Shown here piece by piece: positions 1 through 10,500 of a stretch of DNA of 64,000 nt (within the stretch, counting starts at the first letter, position 1; the number at the start of each line of letters is the position of its first letter). The stretch is from Runella rosea (GTDB lineage: Bacteria > Bacteroidota > Bacteroidia > Cytophagales > Spirosomataceae), in the NCBI RefSeq assembly GCF_003325355.1, contig NZ_CP030850.1:1116001-1180000 (forward strand). Reading direction: 5' to 3'. The notes under the pieces are model-generated. The model made no database searches, had not been told where the DNA came from, and was given only the letters and a program-made list of their open reading frames with translations. Position numbers and translations under genes: made by a program.

Positions 1-2688
1 CCTACCCTGCGAGCCAATAAAGGCGACCGGGTTCGGATAAAAATCACCAATGCTGAATTGATGACCCACGACATTGCCTTAGAAAAAATGGGCATAAAAA
101 GTAAGACCATTCTGGAAAAAGGAATGAGTACCACCCTTACTTTCACCGCCACTCAAAATGACGTTTATTATTGCTCCGTACCCGGCCACCGGGCTGCTGG
201 GATGGTTGGAAACTTTGAAGTGGTGGAAGGTATTATTTCTACCGCGACTATTCAAGGACAGTTGCCAAAAAAGGAAGGGCAGCCGTTAAACCTTAATTTT
301 GAAACAGGTACATTAAAAGATTGGACTGCCACTGGAACTGCCTTTGCCAACCCTTTGATTTCCCTAGACCCCTCTCCTATGCACGAAAAAGATATGCGTA
401 TTGGCTTTGAGGGGACGCATTTTTTGAGCAGCGGAGGTACAACCAACGCAAAATTGACTGGAACATTAACCTCTACTCCTTTTAAAGTCACTCAACCTTT
501 TGCTGCTTTCCGGGTTTCAGGGGGAGCATTAGAGGACACCCGCGTCGAATTACGTTTGGCTGGCACCGATCAGATCATCTTTAATATCACAGGGCAGGGG
601 CGCGCCACCCTGCAACCAGTCGTGGTCGACCTTCAGGGATACTTAGACAAAGAGATTTACATTAAGATTATTGACAATGAAACGGGTATTTCCCAAATTC
701 CGTATATTCCGCACGATAAGTGGGCACACATCAACTTTGATGAATTTCTATTTTACCCCACCCGTCCAGAATTTCCTAACGAGCTGAAACAGAAAGACAT
801 CATTATTCTACCCCCGTTAGATCCTGTCCTGAATGCGGGGCTGTCGGGCATCGAAGCGGCCAAAGCCATGACACTACCCAAAGGTTTTAAAATAACCTTG
901 GCCGCTGCCGAGCCAGACGTAATTCGTCCCATTAGTTTTACGATAGATTCACGGAGCCGCCTTTGGGTGGTGGAAGGCCACACTTACCCCGTTCCTGCTC
1001 CCGAAGGACAAGGTAAAGACCGCATTTTGATTTTGGAGGATACCAACGGCGACGGCACCCTCGACAGCCGAAAAGTATTCATGGAAGGCCTAAATCTGGT
1101 CAGTGGCATTGAGATCGGCATGGGTGGCGTATGGCTCGGTGCGGCTCCTTATCTTTTATATATCCCGATAGACGCCAAAAATGACAAACCCGCTGGGCCA
1201 CCCCAAAAACTGTTGGATGGGTGGGGAACGCAAGACACCCACGAAACCCTGAACAGCTTGCGGTGGGGCCCTGATGGTTGGCTATACGGAACGCACGGTG
1301 TATTTACCCATTCCAACGTCGGAAAACCCAGCGCGCCCGATACTGAACGTACCAAAATCAACGCTGGTGTGTGGCGCTACCATCCTACTAAGCACCAATT
1401 TGAGGTATTTGCCGAAGGCACGAGCAATCCTTGGGGCATTGATTTTAACGATTACGGGCATCCTTTCATTACGGCCTGCGTGATTCCGCACATGTACCAT
1501 ATCATCCAAAATGCCCGCTATCAGCGGCAAGCGGGAAAACATTTCAACCCCTACACCTACGACGACATCAAAACCGCCGCTGACCACGTACACTGGGTCG
1601 GTGAGCGCGGTCCCCACGCTGGCAATTTTCGTTCGGCAGCCAAAGGCGGTGGTCATGCCCACGCGGGAGCCATGGTATATCTAGGCGGTTCATGGCCCGA
1701 AGAGTACCGAAATGAGATTTTTATGAACAACATCAACGGTGCCAGACTAAACAGAGACCATCCCCAACGGAACGGTTCGGGGTACGTGGTTAGACACCAG
1801 GATGATTTTTTGGCCATGAATGACACTTGGTCGCAGTGGCTCAACTTCAAATACGACGCCAGCGGGTCGGTTTTTGCCATCGACTGGTACGATAAAAACC
1901 AATGCCATAGCCCCAATCCCGATGTTCATAACAAAACCATGGGTCGAATTTTTAAAATTACCCACCAAAATGACAAATGGGTACAAGTAAACTTGGCCAA
2001 AGCCTCAGATATGGAATTGGTCAACTACCAACTAAACGCCAACGAATGGTACGTACGGCAGGCTCGCACGCTACTGCAGGAGCGCGGACCCAACAAGAAA
2101 GTCCACAAAGCCCTCAAAAAGATACTCACCGAAAATCCTGATGCCACCCGAAAACTACGCGCACTATGGGCACTCCACGTCACCCAAGGACTGACAGAAA
2201 AGGATTTAATTGAGTTACTTTCCCACGAAAACGAATACGTCAGAAGCTGGGCCATCCAGTTAGTGACCGAAGACAAAAGCGTGAGCCCTGAAACCCTAAA
2301 ACGCTTTGCAGAATTGGCAAAAAATGACCCTTCCGCCCAAGTAAGACTATATTTGACCTCGGCCATGATGCGGCTCGAACCGTCGCAACGATGGGACGTG
2401 GTTGAAGCCCTAGCACAAAAAGCCGAAGATAAAGAGGATCATAATCTGCCGTTGATGCTATGGTACGCGGCCGAACCTCTGGCAGTCATAGACGCAAAAC
2501 GCGCACTGCAAATGGCAGAAACTTCCAAGTTTCCTAAGCTGCTACCTTACATGATTCAGCGCGTAACGGCGATTGGAACAGAAGAGTCTAAAAAGCTACT
2601 CAAAGACCTGAAAGACCGTTTGGGGAAAGTGCATTCGCACGAAAATCACGAAAGTGAGATGCTGATTGATAAAGCATTAGGAAAATAA
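1..2688 (+). CDS. Cupredoxin / PVC-type membrane-bound dehydrogenase-like protein (5' partial)
   Basis: The frame is open to the left edge, so the true start lies outside the window. The visible protein begins inside a cupredoxin domain: a His in a THD context near base 68, then a Cys and His in a CSVPGH stretch and a Met in AAGM near bases 165-195, which together give the four ligands of a type 1 copper site. A carbohydrate-binding-like beta domain follows (about residues 80-245), then an NHL/PQQ-like beta-propeller of the PVC-type dehydrogenase kind (about 255-650) and HEAT-like helical repeats to the end. The C-terminal CxxCH haem motif common in this group is absent. Probably a periplasmic electron-transfer or sugar-oxidising protein; substrate unknown. 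It ends 13 bases before the next gene, which suggests an operon. Confidence 0.75.
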   Translation, partial: PTLRANKGDRVRIKITNAELMTHDIALEKMGIKSKTILEKGMSTTLTFTATQNDVYYCSVPGHRAAGMVGNFEVVEGIISTATIQGQLPKKEGQPLNLNFETGTLKDWTATGTAFANPLISLDPSPMHEKDMRIGFEGTHFLSSGGTTNAKLTGTLTSTPFKVTQPFAAFRVSGGALEDTRVELRLAGTDQIIFNITGQGRATLQPVVVDLQGYLDKEIYIKIIDNETGISQIPYIPHDKWAHINFDEFLFYPTRPEFPNELKQKDIIILPPLDPVLNAGLSGIEAAKAMTLPKGFKITLAAAEPDVIRPISFTIDSRSRLWVVEGHTYPVPAPEGQGKDRILILEDTNGDGTLDSRKVFMEGLNLVSGIEIGMGGVWLGAAPYLLYIPIDAKNDKPAGPPQKLLDGWGTQDTHETLNSLRWGPDGWLYGTHGVFTHSNVGKPSAPDTERTKINAGVWRYHPTKHQFEVFAEGTSNPWGIDFNDYGHPFITACVIPHMYHIIQNARYQRQAGKHFNPYTYDDIKTAADHVHWVGERGPHAGNFRSAAKGGGHAHAGAMVYLGGSWPEEYRNEIFMNNINGARLNRDHPQRNGSGYVVRHQDDFLAMNDTWSQWLNFKYDASGSVFAIDWYDKNQCHSPNPDVHNKTMGRIFKITHQNDKWVQVNLAKASDMELVNYQLNANEWYVRQARTLLQERGPNKKVHKALKKILTENPDATRKLRALWALHVTQGLTEKDLIELLSHENEYVRSWAIQLVTEDKSVSPETLKRFAELAKNDPSAQVRLYLTSAMMRLEPSQRWDVVEALAQKAEDKEDHNLPLMLWYAAEPLAVIDAKRALQMAETSKFPKLLPYMIQRVTAIGTEESKKLLKDLKDRLGKVHSHENHESEMLIDKALGK

Positions 2689-2701
2689 AAACTTCGCAAA
2701 A

Positions 2702-3937
2702 ATGAAGACTAAACATCTGATACTCGTCCTTTCGGCCCTCATTTGCGGGGTTGCATACAGCCAACCTGTAACCACCACGCTCCCTTCAGGCTTCAAGAAA
2801 ACAAAGCTAACGGGGGATTTTATTTCGGAGGGTGTGGCCGTAGCCGACCTGAACAAAGATGGGAAGCTAGACATCGTTGCGGGTTATTATTGGTTTGAAG
2901 CTCCTTCTTGGATAAAACACCAAATGGCTCCCGCAGAAACCACCACCGCCGAAGCCTCGGCTTCGACCGTGGGTTTTGGGATGTTTTCAAGGGTATTTAA
3001 CCCCCGAAAAGAATACAGCAACTCGTTTTTGAACATGGGAATGGATGTAAACTTGGACGGTTGGGACGATGTTGTCATCATTGATTTTCCAGGAAAACCC
3101 GCCTTCTGGTTTGAAAATCCGCGCAATAAACCCGGCGTCTGGCAAAAACACATCATTGCCGATTCGGTTGGTATCGCCAACGAATCGCCAGGTTTTATTG
3201 ACATGGACGGCGATGGACGCCTTGACATTCTTTGCGGTGATAAAGCTAAAAAACAGATTATCTGGTTGAAAGCCCCCGTGAAACGTGGTGAAACGGAGTG
3301 GAAACGCTACAACCTAAGCGCCGAAAATGTGCCAGGTACTGAGATTTTTTCGCACGGAATTGGGTATGGCGACGTGAACAAAGACGGTTTAAACGATGTG
3401 GTCATTCGCGAAGGTTGGTTTGAAGGAACCGCCGACAAAACCGCTGGCAACTGGAAATTCCATCCTACCGATTTAGGACAGCCCTGCTCGCACATGCAGG
3501 TTGTAGATGTAGACGGTGATGGCAAAAACGATGTTATCAGCGCCTCAGCCCACGCGTTGGGCATTTGGTGGCACCAACATATTACAGACAGCGAAGGCAA
3601 AATCAACTTCGCCACCCACGTCATGAGCACCACCACCGCCCAAACCCACTCGTCAATTATGGCAGATTTGAACGGTGATGGCCGCAAGGAATACATCACT
3701 GGCAAGCGGTTTTTGGCCCACCACGGCCGCGACCCAGGCGACGCAGATGCCGCCTATCTGCTGTGGTTTGACCTAACGCCAGGACATAAGCCCTACTGGA
3801 CGGAGCACGTCATCGACAATGATTCAGGGGCAGGCTTAAACATCACAGTACAGGACATGAACAAAGACCACAAACCTGACATCATCATTGCCAATAAAAA
3901 CGGCGTATTTCTGTTTGAAAATAACTTAAAAAAATAA
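2702..3937 (+). CDS. Secreted FG-GAP / VCBS repeat protein
   Basis: 411 residues with a signal peptide (cleavage after about residue 20, ending in AYSQ). At least six calcium-binding FG-GAP/VCBS-type repeats are visible as DxNxDGxxD motifs: DLNKDGKLD, DMDGDGRLD, DVNKDGLND, DVDGDGKND, DLNGDGRKE and DMNKDHKPD. These fold into a seven-bladed beta-propeller. Such proteins are exported and are often encoded next to PVC-type dehydrogenases or sugar-degrading proteins in Cytophagales and Planctomycetes. It follows the upstream dehydrogenase-like gene by 13 bases and was probably transcribed with it. Ligand unknown. Confidence 0.8.
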   Translation: MKTKHLILVLSALICGVAYSQPVTTTLPSGFKKTKLTGDFISEGVAVADLNKDGKLDIVAGYYWFEAPSWIKHQMAPAETTTAEASASTVGFGMFSRVFNPRKEYSNSFLNMGMDVNLDGWDDVVIIDFPGKPAFWFENPRNKPGVWQKHIIADSVGIANESPGFIDMDGDGRLDILCGDKAKKQIIWLKAPVKRGETEWKRYNLSAENVPGTEIFSHGIGYGDVNKDGLNDVVIREGWFEGTADKTAGNWKFHPTDLGQPCSHMQVVDVDGDGKNDVISASAHALGIWWHQHITDSEGKINFATHVMSTTTAQTHSSIMADLNGDGRKEYITGKRFLAHHGRDPGDADAAYLLWFDLTPGHKPYWTEHVIDNDSGAGLNITVQDMNKDHKPDIIIANKNGVFLFENNLKK

Positions 3938-3948
3938 GCCTTTCCTCT

Positions 3949-3975
3949 GGTAACGTGCCGCTATGGCACGTTACC
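3949..3975 (+). terminator. Inverted repeat after FG-GAP gene
   Basis: Perfect 11-bp arms GGTAACGTGCC / GGCACGTTACC around a 5-base loop, 12 bases after the stop codon. No T-tract follows, so this is either a weak terminator or an mRNA 3'-end stabilising hairpin. Confidence 0.6.
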
Positions 3976-4142
3976 ATTCTCCAAAAAAGCGAAAAAAAAA
4001 TAAAATAAAGCATACAGCCAAAGAACCCTAATCTTGCTTTTCTGCAACTAAAACACCTATAGAAAATCACTAATTAGTATATTTTTTCTTCAAAAAAAAA
4101 GAGACTCCTTCAAGAAATTTTTCAATTCTAAATCTTTCCGAT

Positions 4143-4150
4143 TACCTTTG
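4143..4150 (+). promoter_or_regulatory. Bacteroidota -7 element TACCTTTG
   Basis: Exact match to the Bacteroidota TAnnTTTG consensus. No good TTTG is visible at -33. Predicted transcription start is about 4157, about 150 bases upstream of the esterase and only about 30 bases before a terminator hairpin. Confidence 0.4.
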
Positions 4151-4156
4151 AGCACT

Positions 4157-4217
4157 TCAAGTATTTATACTTATTATATGGGTTATCTATGGTCAATTAC
4201 CATAGATATTTTTTTTA
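4157..4217 (+). ncRNA. Candidate short leader RNA or small RNA ending in a terminator
   Basis: Between the predicted start after TACCTTTG and the T-tract lie two hairpins: AAGTAT-TT-ATACTT (4159-4172) and ATCTATGGT-CAATT-ACCATAGAT (4185-4207). The second is followed by A and eight T. The product would be about 60 nt. It could be a free small RNA or an attenuated leader of the downstream esterase gene. No homologous RNA family was recognised. Confidence 0.35.
4185..4217 (+). terminator. Rho-independent terminator upstream of esterase gene
   Basis: Nine-bp perfect stem, five-base loop and a run of eight T on the plus strand. It lies 93 bases before the start codon of the next gene, not after a gene, so it would end a leader transcript or read-through from upstream. 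Confidence 0.7.
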
Positions 4218-4309
4218 TTTACCAAACCAATTTAAATGCAAAAACCTATCGACAAAAAACCAAAAACAATTAATAATCAAGCAATTAACGACTAAACGTG
4301 CCGCAAGAA

Positions 4310-5731
4310 ATGAGAAAAAGAAGTCTACTTTTACTGCTCCCTTTTGTGTTTTTTTATAATTTCAGTTTTTCCCAATCCCCCAATCCGCTTTCTCCTAAGG
4401 CCGATTCCATCCCTAAAACCCAAAATCTGAGGGCCGGAGCTTCCACTTCTACTTCCGGTAATATTACAAGAAACAGTCAACTTGCCCAGCCACCCTCCAA
4501 GACTGATTCAGCCGCTAAGTATATTTTATTTTTGCCTGGATTTTCTACCTCTGCTACGGGTTCAAATTTCTATTTAGGAATTATTGTTGGCCGACAAATT
4601 GAAGTTGAATTTCCGAAACCAAATCAAATTATCCAACGAAATAACTCGAATCAAGCAGTATTGAGGATTGCAGGTACCTGCGACAGTAGTGCCGCTGCTG
4701 TAGAAGTAAATCTGATTCCTATTCAAGGCGGAACGGCCCAAAGTGATTTGTTTCAGGTAAACAACGGTAAGTACGCCGACAGTCTCTGGATTACGGGGGG
4801 AGATTACCGATTGGAGGTCAAAACAATCCTACGATATATTCCCTCAAGCAACGGGGCAATGCCGATTTATGGTACTTCTCGGACCGTAGAACGGGTTGGC
4901 GTTGGTGAGGTTTTATTGCTTTGGGGGCACAGTTTTCTGGCCGGTGACCCATCCTACGATGAGCCTGCTTCCGACCCCAGAGTGCGCACAGTGGCGGTAC
5001 TTCGTAACCCTTCCATACCCAATGAACCCGGTAAATTGCAGGATCTTGATGCCCTTCCAATCGCTTTTCAACCCATTACTACCTCCAATATTGGCCCTTT
5101 TGGGGTTCATAGTTGGATGTGGGGGCGCTTTGGTGACACGCTTGCCAAACGTCTGAATGTCCCAGTTTTGCTGTACATGACCGCCTACGGCGGTTCCAAT
5201 GTCTGGATGAACATGAAAAACATCAAAAGGGAACGGTTTGGATTTGACTGGTTTGGCGGTCAAGACCAATATTGGATGCCTTACCGCCCCGTAGAGGCCG
5301 CTTTCTACAAATATATCCCCCTCACGGGGCTAAGAGCAGTGCTGGTTGAGCACGGAGGCAATGATGCCTCATCACAGTTTTTATCCACCCTTTACGAAAA
5401 TTTCGTTTTTGTCATCAACCATACCCGAACGGTTCAGGCAAATCATTCACAACTGGCTTTTAAATTAAGCAAGGAAGGGGTTGACTTTTTAAATCAAAAC
5501 TCCGCGATTGTCAATGACAAAATACAGCAGGTTTTAAATACAATACCCAACACCAGTAAAGGAATTGATTTGAGCGACCCCGCTACCCAAGGCCCTTGGC
5601 GGGATGATGGCGGGAAAGGACATTTTAGAGGGAAATTAGGGCATGATAAATACCTTGAACTATGGAAAGCCGCCGTTCCAAACAGTTTCTTTTCTACCAC
5701 CACTCCTAAACCAGCCACAAAGCCCAACTAA
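4310..5731 (+). CDS. Secreted SGNH/GDSL-like hydrolase (sialate O-acetylesterase-like)
   Basis: I chose the ATG at 4310 (473 residues) over an in-frame GTG at 4298 because it begins a clean signal peptide (MRKRSLLLLL... ending FSFSQ). A Pro/Ser/Thr-rich linker follows, then a beta-rich domain, then a domain with an SGNH-like block I (LWGHSFLAG, near residue 205) and a late EHGGND motif (near residue 345) resembling block III/V. This is the pattern of carbohydrate esterases such as sialate O-acetylesterases, acting on acetylated glycans outside the inner membrane. The catalytic triad cannot be confirmed by eye. It is a single gene, convergent with the next one. Confidence 0.6.
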   Translation: MRKRSLLLLLPFVFFYNFSFSQSPNPLSPKADSIPKTQNLRAGASTSTSGNITRNSQLAQPPSKTDSAAKYILFLPGFSTSATGSNFYLGIIVGRQIEVEFPKPNQIIQRNNSNQAVLRIAGTCDSSAAAVEVNLIPIQGGTAQSDLFQVNNGKYADSLWITGGDYRLEVKTILRYIPSSNGAMPIYGTSRTVERVGVGEVLLLWGHSFLAGDPSYDEPASDPRVRTVAVLRNPSIPNEPGKLQDLDALPIAFQPITTSNIGPFGVHSWMWGRFGDTLAKRLNVPVLLYMTAYGGSNVWMNMKNIKRERFGFDWFGGQDQYWMPYRPVEAAFYKYIPLTGLRAVLVEHGGNDASSQFLSTLYENFVFVINHTRTVQANHSQLAFKLSKEGVDFLNQNSAIVNDKIQQVLNTIPNTSKGIDLSDPATQGPWRDDGGKGHFRGKLGHDKYLELWKAAVPNSFFSTTTPKPATKPN

Positions 5732-5756
5732 AGCGTCTCTTAGTTCAGAATATTAT

Positions 5757-5780
5757 TGGCGGGGATAAAATTCCCCGCCA
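5757..5780. terminator. Bidirectional terminator hairpin between convergent genes
   Basis: TGGCGGGGA / TCCCCGCCA arms (9 bp, GC-rich) with a six-base loop, placed between the convergent esterase gene and the secreted protein gene on the minus strand. Confidence 0.7.
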
Positions 5781-5799
5781 GCTTATCCTTAGATTTAAG

Positions 5800-6402
5800 T
5801 TATTCTTTATCTTTCAGACTAAAGTGAAGTTGATGCGCTGTTGCGTATATATCTAGCAATAAAGGTCGACCAGTCTTGGTAGAAATGTCCAGTATTCTAC
5901 TCCAACGTACTTGATTGAGTAAGCTCATAAATTCTGTATCTTTTTTATAAGCTTCCTTCACTTTTTTTCGACTCACCCAACTGAGTTCTCCCGTTGGGTG
6001 TTTACTAAAAAAGTAGGTGTAATTAGGGCTTAATTCCGACCAGTCGCGGCGGCGATACAGCCATAAGCCTTCATAACTCAGCAATTCAAGCGACTTATAA
6101 CCAATGATTTCCACCAACTCCCCACTACGATAACACCAATCACGACCTGCTTGACGGTACCCAAATACGGTAGTTAAATCATACTGATAGGTTGAATCGG
6201 GGGTTTTGATTTTAATACGGTTCATACGGGGTGTCCGCAAGTTAAACCCTTCCCTTTTGTCGTTAAACTCGTGGACCAAACGATGATGAATATAATCATC
6301 CACCGTCAGATAGACCCCATTATTAGGTCTATCTGTCACTTTTTGAGCTTGGATTTTGGCCATAAATACCCACAAACACGCCCCCATAAATATCGCTTTC
6401 AT
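5800..6402 (-). CDS. Secreted protein of unknown function
   Basis: 200 residues beginning with a signal peptide (MKAIFMGACLWVFMAKIQAQ). I do not recognise a family. The mature part is rich in Tyr, Arg and aromatic residues, with a YRQAGRDWCYRSGELVEIIGY-like central segment and no obvious catalytic motif, so a periplasmic or outer-membrane-associated role is likely. It starts 21 bases after the end of the efflux adaptor gene on the same strand, so it may be the last gene of the RND efflux operon or transcribed with it by read-through. Confidence 0.6.
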   Translation of the reverse strand: MKAIFMGACLWVFMAKIQAQKVTDRPNNGVYLTVDDYIHHRLVHEFNDKREGFNLRTPRMNRIKIKTPDSTYQYDLTTVFGYRQAGRDWCYRSGELVEIIGYKSLELLSYEGLWLYRRRDWSELSPNYTYFFSKHPTGELSWVSRKKVKEAYKKDTEFMSLLNQVRWSRILDISTKTGRPLLLDIYATAHQLHFSLKDKE

Positions 6403-6423
6403 CCGTTTGCGGTGTTGTTATAA

Positions 6424-7518
6424 CTATTGTATTTCCGTTCCTTCTTTCAGGTCTTCGCGGGCATTGATGACGATTTGGTCATTGGCCCGCAAATTGCCGA
6501 ACACTTCCGTCAAATCCCCCGATTGCTGACCGCGCCGCACATCGACGTACTGCGCCCGGCCGTCAATCACCCGAATCACGTACTGACGCTCCGTAGAAGC
6601 TACCACCGACGTAAGCGGCACCGCCAACGCACCAGTGGTGCCTTCTGAGTCCAGAATTACTTCGGCAAACATGCCCGGCTTAAATTTTCCAGCGTTATTT
6701 GCAATGTCTATTTCAACGGTTTCGGAGCGAAATTGCTCATTCATGTTTCCTGAACGACGCGTAATTTTTCCCTTAAATACCTGACCAGGCAACGCACCAA
6801 CCGTAAACAAAACCGTTTTTCCATGTTTAAGCGTTATGCTGTAATTTTCTGGTATATCCAGCACGAGCCGAAGGTGATTTTGTTGTTGTAACACCATCAT
6901 CGGACGCTCCATTTTAGCGCCCGACCCGACCAGCGCGCCCGGATGGACATTTCGCTCAGTAATAACGCCATCAAACGGCGCGCGTACTGTCAAGTAGGAT
7001 TTGATTTTGGTAAGCGCCCTAAAGTTGGCCTCCTCACCCAGCATCGACGCGCTGTCGGCCATCATACGAGCGTTGGCGGTTTCCAAATCAAGCGCCGAGA
7101 CCGAGCCCGCCACTCTGCTACTCGCCTTCAAGCGACGGTAATGCTCCCGACTAGCCACCAGTAGTGCATTGGCTTTCAGAGCATTAGAACGAGCTACTGC
7201 CAACCTCTCTTCAGATTCTGGCGAATCCAAGACCATGAGTATTTGGCCTTTTTTCACAAAAGAACCCCGGTCAACCAACACCTGCTCCACAAATCCGTCG
7301 GCCTTGGGATAAATATTTACCTCCTGAAAAGCCTTAAATTCGCCCGGAAGTCGAAATGTCTGCCCCACTTTTTGCGGAACGGCTTTTCCAATTTGGAATT
7401 TGGGTCGGTCGGTCGGTGATTTTTTGGTCTTCTTTTCAGCCGTCTCTGAAGACGAACAGCCCGTCAGGGTGACCGAAACGACCAGCGCGGCAAGACCGCT
7501 GAATACGATTGTTTTCAT
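6424..7518 (-). CDS. RND efflux periplasmic adaptor (membrane fusion protein)
   Basis: 364 residues. The lipoprotein signal peptide ends in a lipobox (LTGC) at about residue 21, so the protein is anchored to the inner membrane. A barrel-sandwich/lipoyl hybrid domain (about 60-95 and 170-205), an alpha-helical hairpin (about 95-165) and a beta-barrel domain (205-285) follow the AcrA/MexA order. It links the inner-membrane pump to the outer-membrane channel. Its first four bases overlap the stop of the pump gene (ATGA), which indicates translational coupling in a pump-adaptor-channel operon. Confidence 0.9.
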   Translation of the reverse strand: MKTIVFSGLAALVVSVTLTGCSSSETAEKKTKKSPTDRPKFQIGKAVPQKVGQTFRLPGEFKAFQEVNIYPKADGFVEQVLVDRGSFVKKGQILMVLDSPESEERLAVARSNALKANALLVASREHYRRLKASSRVAGSVSALDLETANARMMADSASMLGEEANFRALTKIKSYLTVRAPFDGVITERNVHPGALVGSGAKMERPMMVLQQQNHLRLVLDIPENYSITLKHGKTVLFTVGALPGQVFKGKITRRSGNMNEQFRSETVEIDIANNAGKFKPGMFAEVILDSEGTTGALAVPLTSVVASTERQYVIRVIDGRAQYVDVRRGQQSGDLTEVFGNLRANDQIVINAREDLKEGTEIQ

Positions 7519-10500
7519 ATTTCTTTATGAACTAAATGATGGATTTCAAGGGACTCTTCTTCAAAAATGGGATGCGTGACGGGCTCCTCTTCGGGCAAAA
7601 GGGATGGGTTTTGGAAGTTGGAACTACCCTGCAACCAAGCATATACCTGCGGAACGATGTACAAAGCCGCAATCGTTGACGCAATCAAGCCCCCAATCAC
7701 GGCCCGCCCCAACGGAGCCACCTGCTCGCCCGCATCGCCCGTACCAAGTGCCATCGGCACCATGCCTGCTATCATGGCAAAACTCGTCATCAGCACAGGG
7801 CGCAGGCGGATACCCACACTTTCAATGGCGGCCTTACGGGCGTCGCGGTACTCCCACCGAAGCTGCTCGGCATTGGTCACAATCAAAATAGCGTTGGCAA
7901 CCGAAATCCCTACCGACATAATAATCCCCATGTAAGATTGCAAATTGAGCGTACTACCCGTCAGCAACAGCAAACCAATCGCCCCGACAATCACCGCAGG
8001 AATGGTGGACAGCACCACAAATGACAACTTGAAAGACTGATAATTGGCGGCCAACAGCAGAAAAATAACCAACACAGCAATCGCCAATCCCACCTGCAAA
8101 CTGTCGAGGGTTTCGACGAGCAACGACGACATCCCTTTGATTTGCGTAACAAGTCCCTTGGGTGCTTCTCCCATCCCCGCCACTACCTTCTCTACGGCCG
8201 TGGTTGCGGCCCCCAAATCGGTGTGGTGAATATTAGCAGAAACCGTCACAAACCGTCGCGGTCCCGTTCGGGCGTATTCTCCAGGCAGGGTATCCATCGA
8301 AAACGTTGCCACATCCGACAGTACTGGGCGTACCTGACCTGCCACCAACGGAATTTCCTGCAATTGGGGTAAGCTCCGCATGGCATATTCAGGAATCTGC
8401 ACCTGCACTTGGTACGTGTACGCTGATTTTTGATCCAGCCACTGATTTTTTTCGGTAAATCGACTCGAAGACGTTGACGCCGTGATAGACCGGGCTACCT
8501 GCTGAATGTTGAGCCCCATCATAGCTAGTTTTTGTCGGTCGAGTTTGATATTGATGACGGGAAACTTGAGGGGCTGAATAATTCGCACATCCCGCAAAAA
8601 AGGCACCTCCGCCAAACCGCTCACGAGTTGATTGGCGTAACTTTCAATTTGGGCCATGTCCCGACCAGCCACCTGCACTTCGATGGGCGTGTACGCGCCC
8701 TGACTCATGAGTTTTTCGGTCAGGTCGGCGGGCTCAAAGGAAAGCGTGATGCCGGGCATTTGTTCTTTTACCGCCTCACGCAAGCGTTCTTTAAAATCTT
8801 GCATATTGGCATGGTATTCTTTTGCCAAGGCTACTTTAATCACCGCATCGTTGGAGCCGCTCGTGCTGACGTACAGGTTGGTGGTGGCATAGTTGGTAGG
8901 CACCACGCCCACGTAAGCCGAAGAGACAGCCAGATTCCCCTCGGCCACTTCATTGACCAAATTCAGGAGTTCTTTTACCCTTTCTTCGGTGCGTTCGAGG
9001 CGGGTGCCGTCGGGGGTTTTCATCCGAATCACCATCTGACCAGAATTAATTTGTGGCAAAATGTCTTTACCGATATAGACAAATCCAACGCCCGCCAAAA
9101 CGAAAATAATCAAAAGATATATACTGACAATCAGCCTATTTCGTCGCATCAGTCGGCTAGTTTGTTGCACAAATCCGTCGCGCATCCATTCAAAATACGA
9201 CGTCTTTTGTTTGATATTAACTTTGTGTTCGGAAACATGAGGGTGGCTTTTCATGAGGCGGTTGGCCAAAATCGGCACCAGACTTTGGGCCAAAAAATAA
9301 GAGACCGTCATGGCAAATCCAATGGAAAGTGATAGCGGTAGAAACATAGCTTTCGGTACGCCTGACATCAAAAAAGATGGAGCAAAAACGGCCAGAATGC
9401 ACAATAAAATCAGCAAAAGAGGCAAGGCAACCTCCCGACAGGCATCGTACACGGCTAGTTTTTTGGGTTTCCCCATTTCCAAATGTTGATGAATATTTTC
9501 AATGGTCACCGTGGCCTGGTCTACCAGAATACCAATGGCCAACGACAGCCCCGACAACGTCATGATGTTGATGGTTTGTCCCGCCAAATTCAGCAGTAGT
9601 ACCGCCGCAATAATCGAGACTGGAATCGTGATGATCACAATCAAAGAACTACGCCAATCACCCAAAAAAAGCAATACCATCAGGCCCGTCAAAATGGCCC
9701 CAAGCGCCCCTTCAAAAATCAGGCTTTTAACCGCATTAATCACAAAAATGGATTGGTCAAATTCGTAGGAAACCTCGATATCTTCGGGAAGGAGGCTGCG
9801 CATTTCGGGCAATTTTGCCTTCAGTCGAGTCACCACATCCCAGGTTGAAGCGTCGGCCGTTTTGACCACCGGAATATAAGAAGAACGGTTGCCGTTGACC
9901 AACGCATAGCCCGCCGTTACGTCAGAACCATCGGAGACCGTCGCCAAATCTCGTAGAAAAATGGTGCGGTGGCCCTTGGTGCTGATGGAAATCTGATTAA
10001 AATCTTCGACTTTTTCTTCAAGTGAATTGAGGGTGGTAATGTAAGTTCGGTTTTCGACGCGAATATTCCCCGAGGGCGTCATGACGTTATTGGCCGCCAA
10101 AGCCTCGACCACTTCATCGGGCGATACGTTCAGGCTCCGGATTTTATCGGGGTCAAGGTTAATCACAACCGTCCGCGAGTTGGTTCCAATCGGTGGCGGA
10201 GCCGTAAGGCCCGGAATAGTCGAAAACAGCGGTCGAATACGCGTGACGGCCAATTCGTGAATCTCCTTGAGCGCGCGTGTTTTGCTGCTGAAAACCAAAT
10301 CGCCGATGGGCACCGAGGACGCATCGTAGCGTACCACTTGCGGTGGCAACGCCCCCGGCGGAAAAAATTTCATGGCCCTGTTGACCTGAATCGCCACTTC
10401 GGCGGCTGCCTGCGCCATGTCAGACCCTTCATAAAAAGCCAGCTTTACGATGGTAAGCCCCTGCACGCTGCGGCTCTGGATTTCTTTGATACCCGAAATG

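Larger units (their letters stand above)
3938..4309. other. AT-rich intergenic region with two hairpins and a promoter-like motif
   Basis: 372 bases without a convincing gene. It holds a perfect inverted repeat directly after the FG-GAP gene, a TACCTTTG promoter-like element at 4143-4150, and a classical terminator at 4185-4217. The last 90 bases before the esterase start are A-rich and show nothing clear. Confidence 0.6.

Noticed and set aside
8532..9332. 266-codon plus-strand ORF opposite the RND pump
   Set aside because: It is a shadow of the pump gene; composition is low in any recognisable motif and the coding frame of the pump is well conserved.
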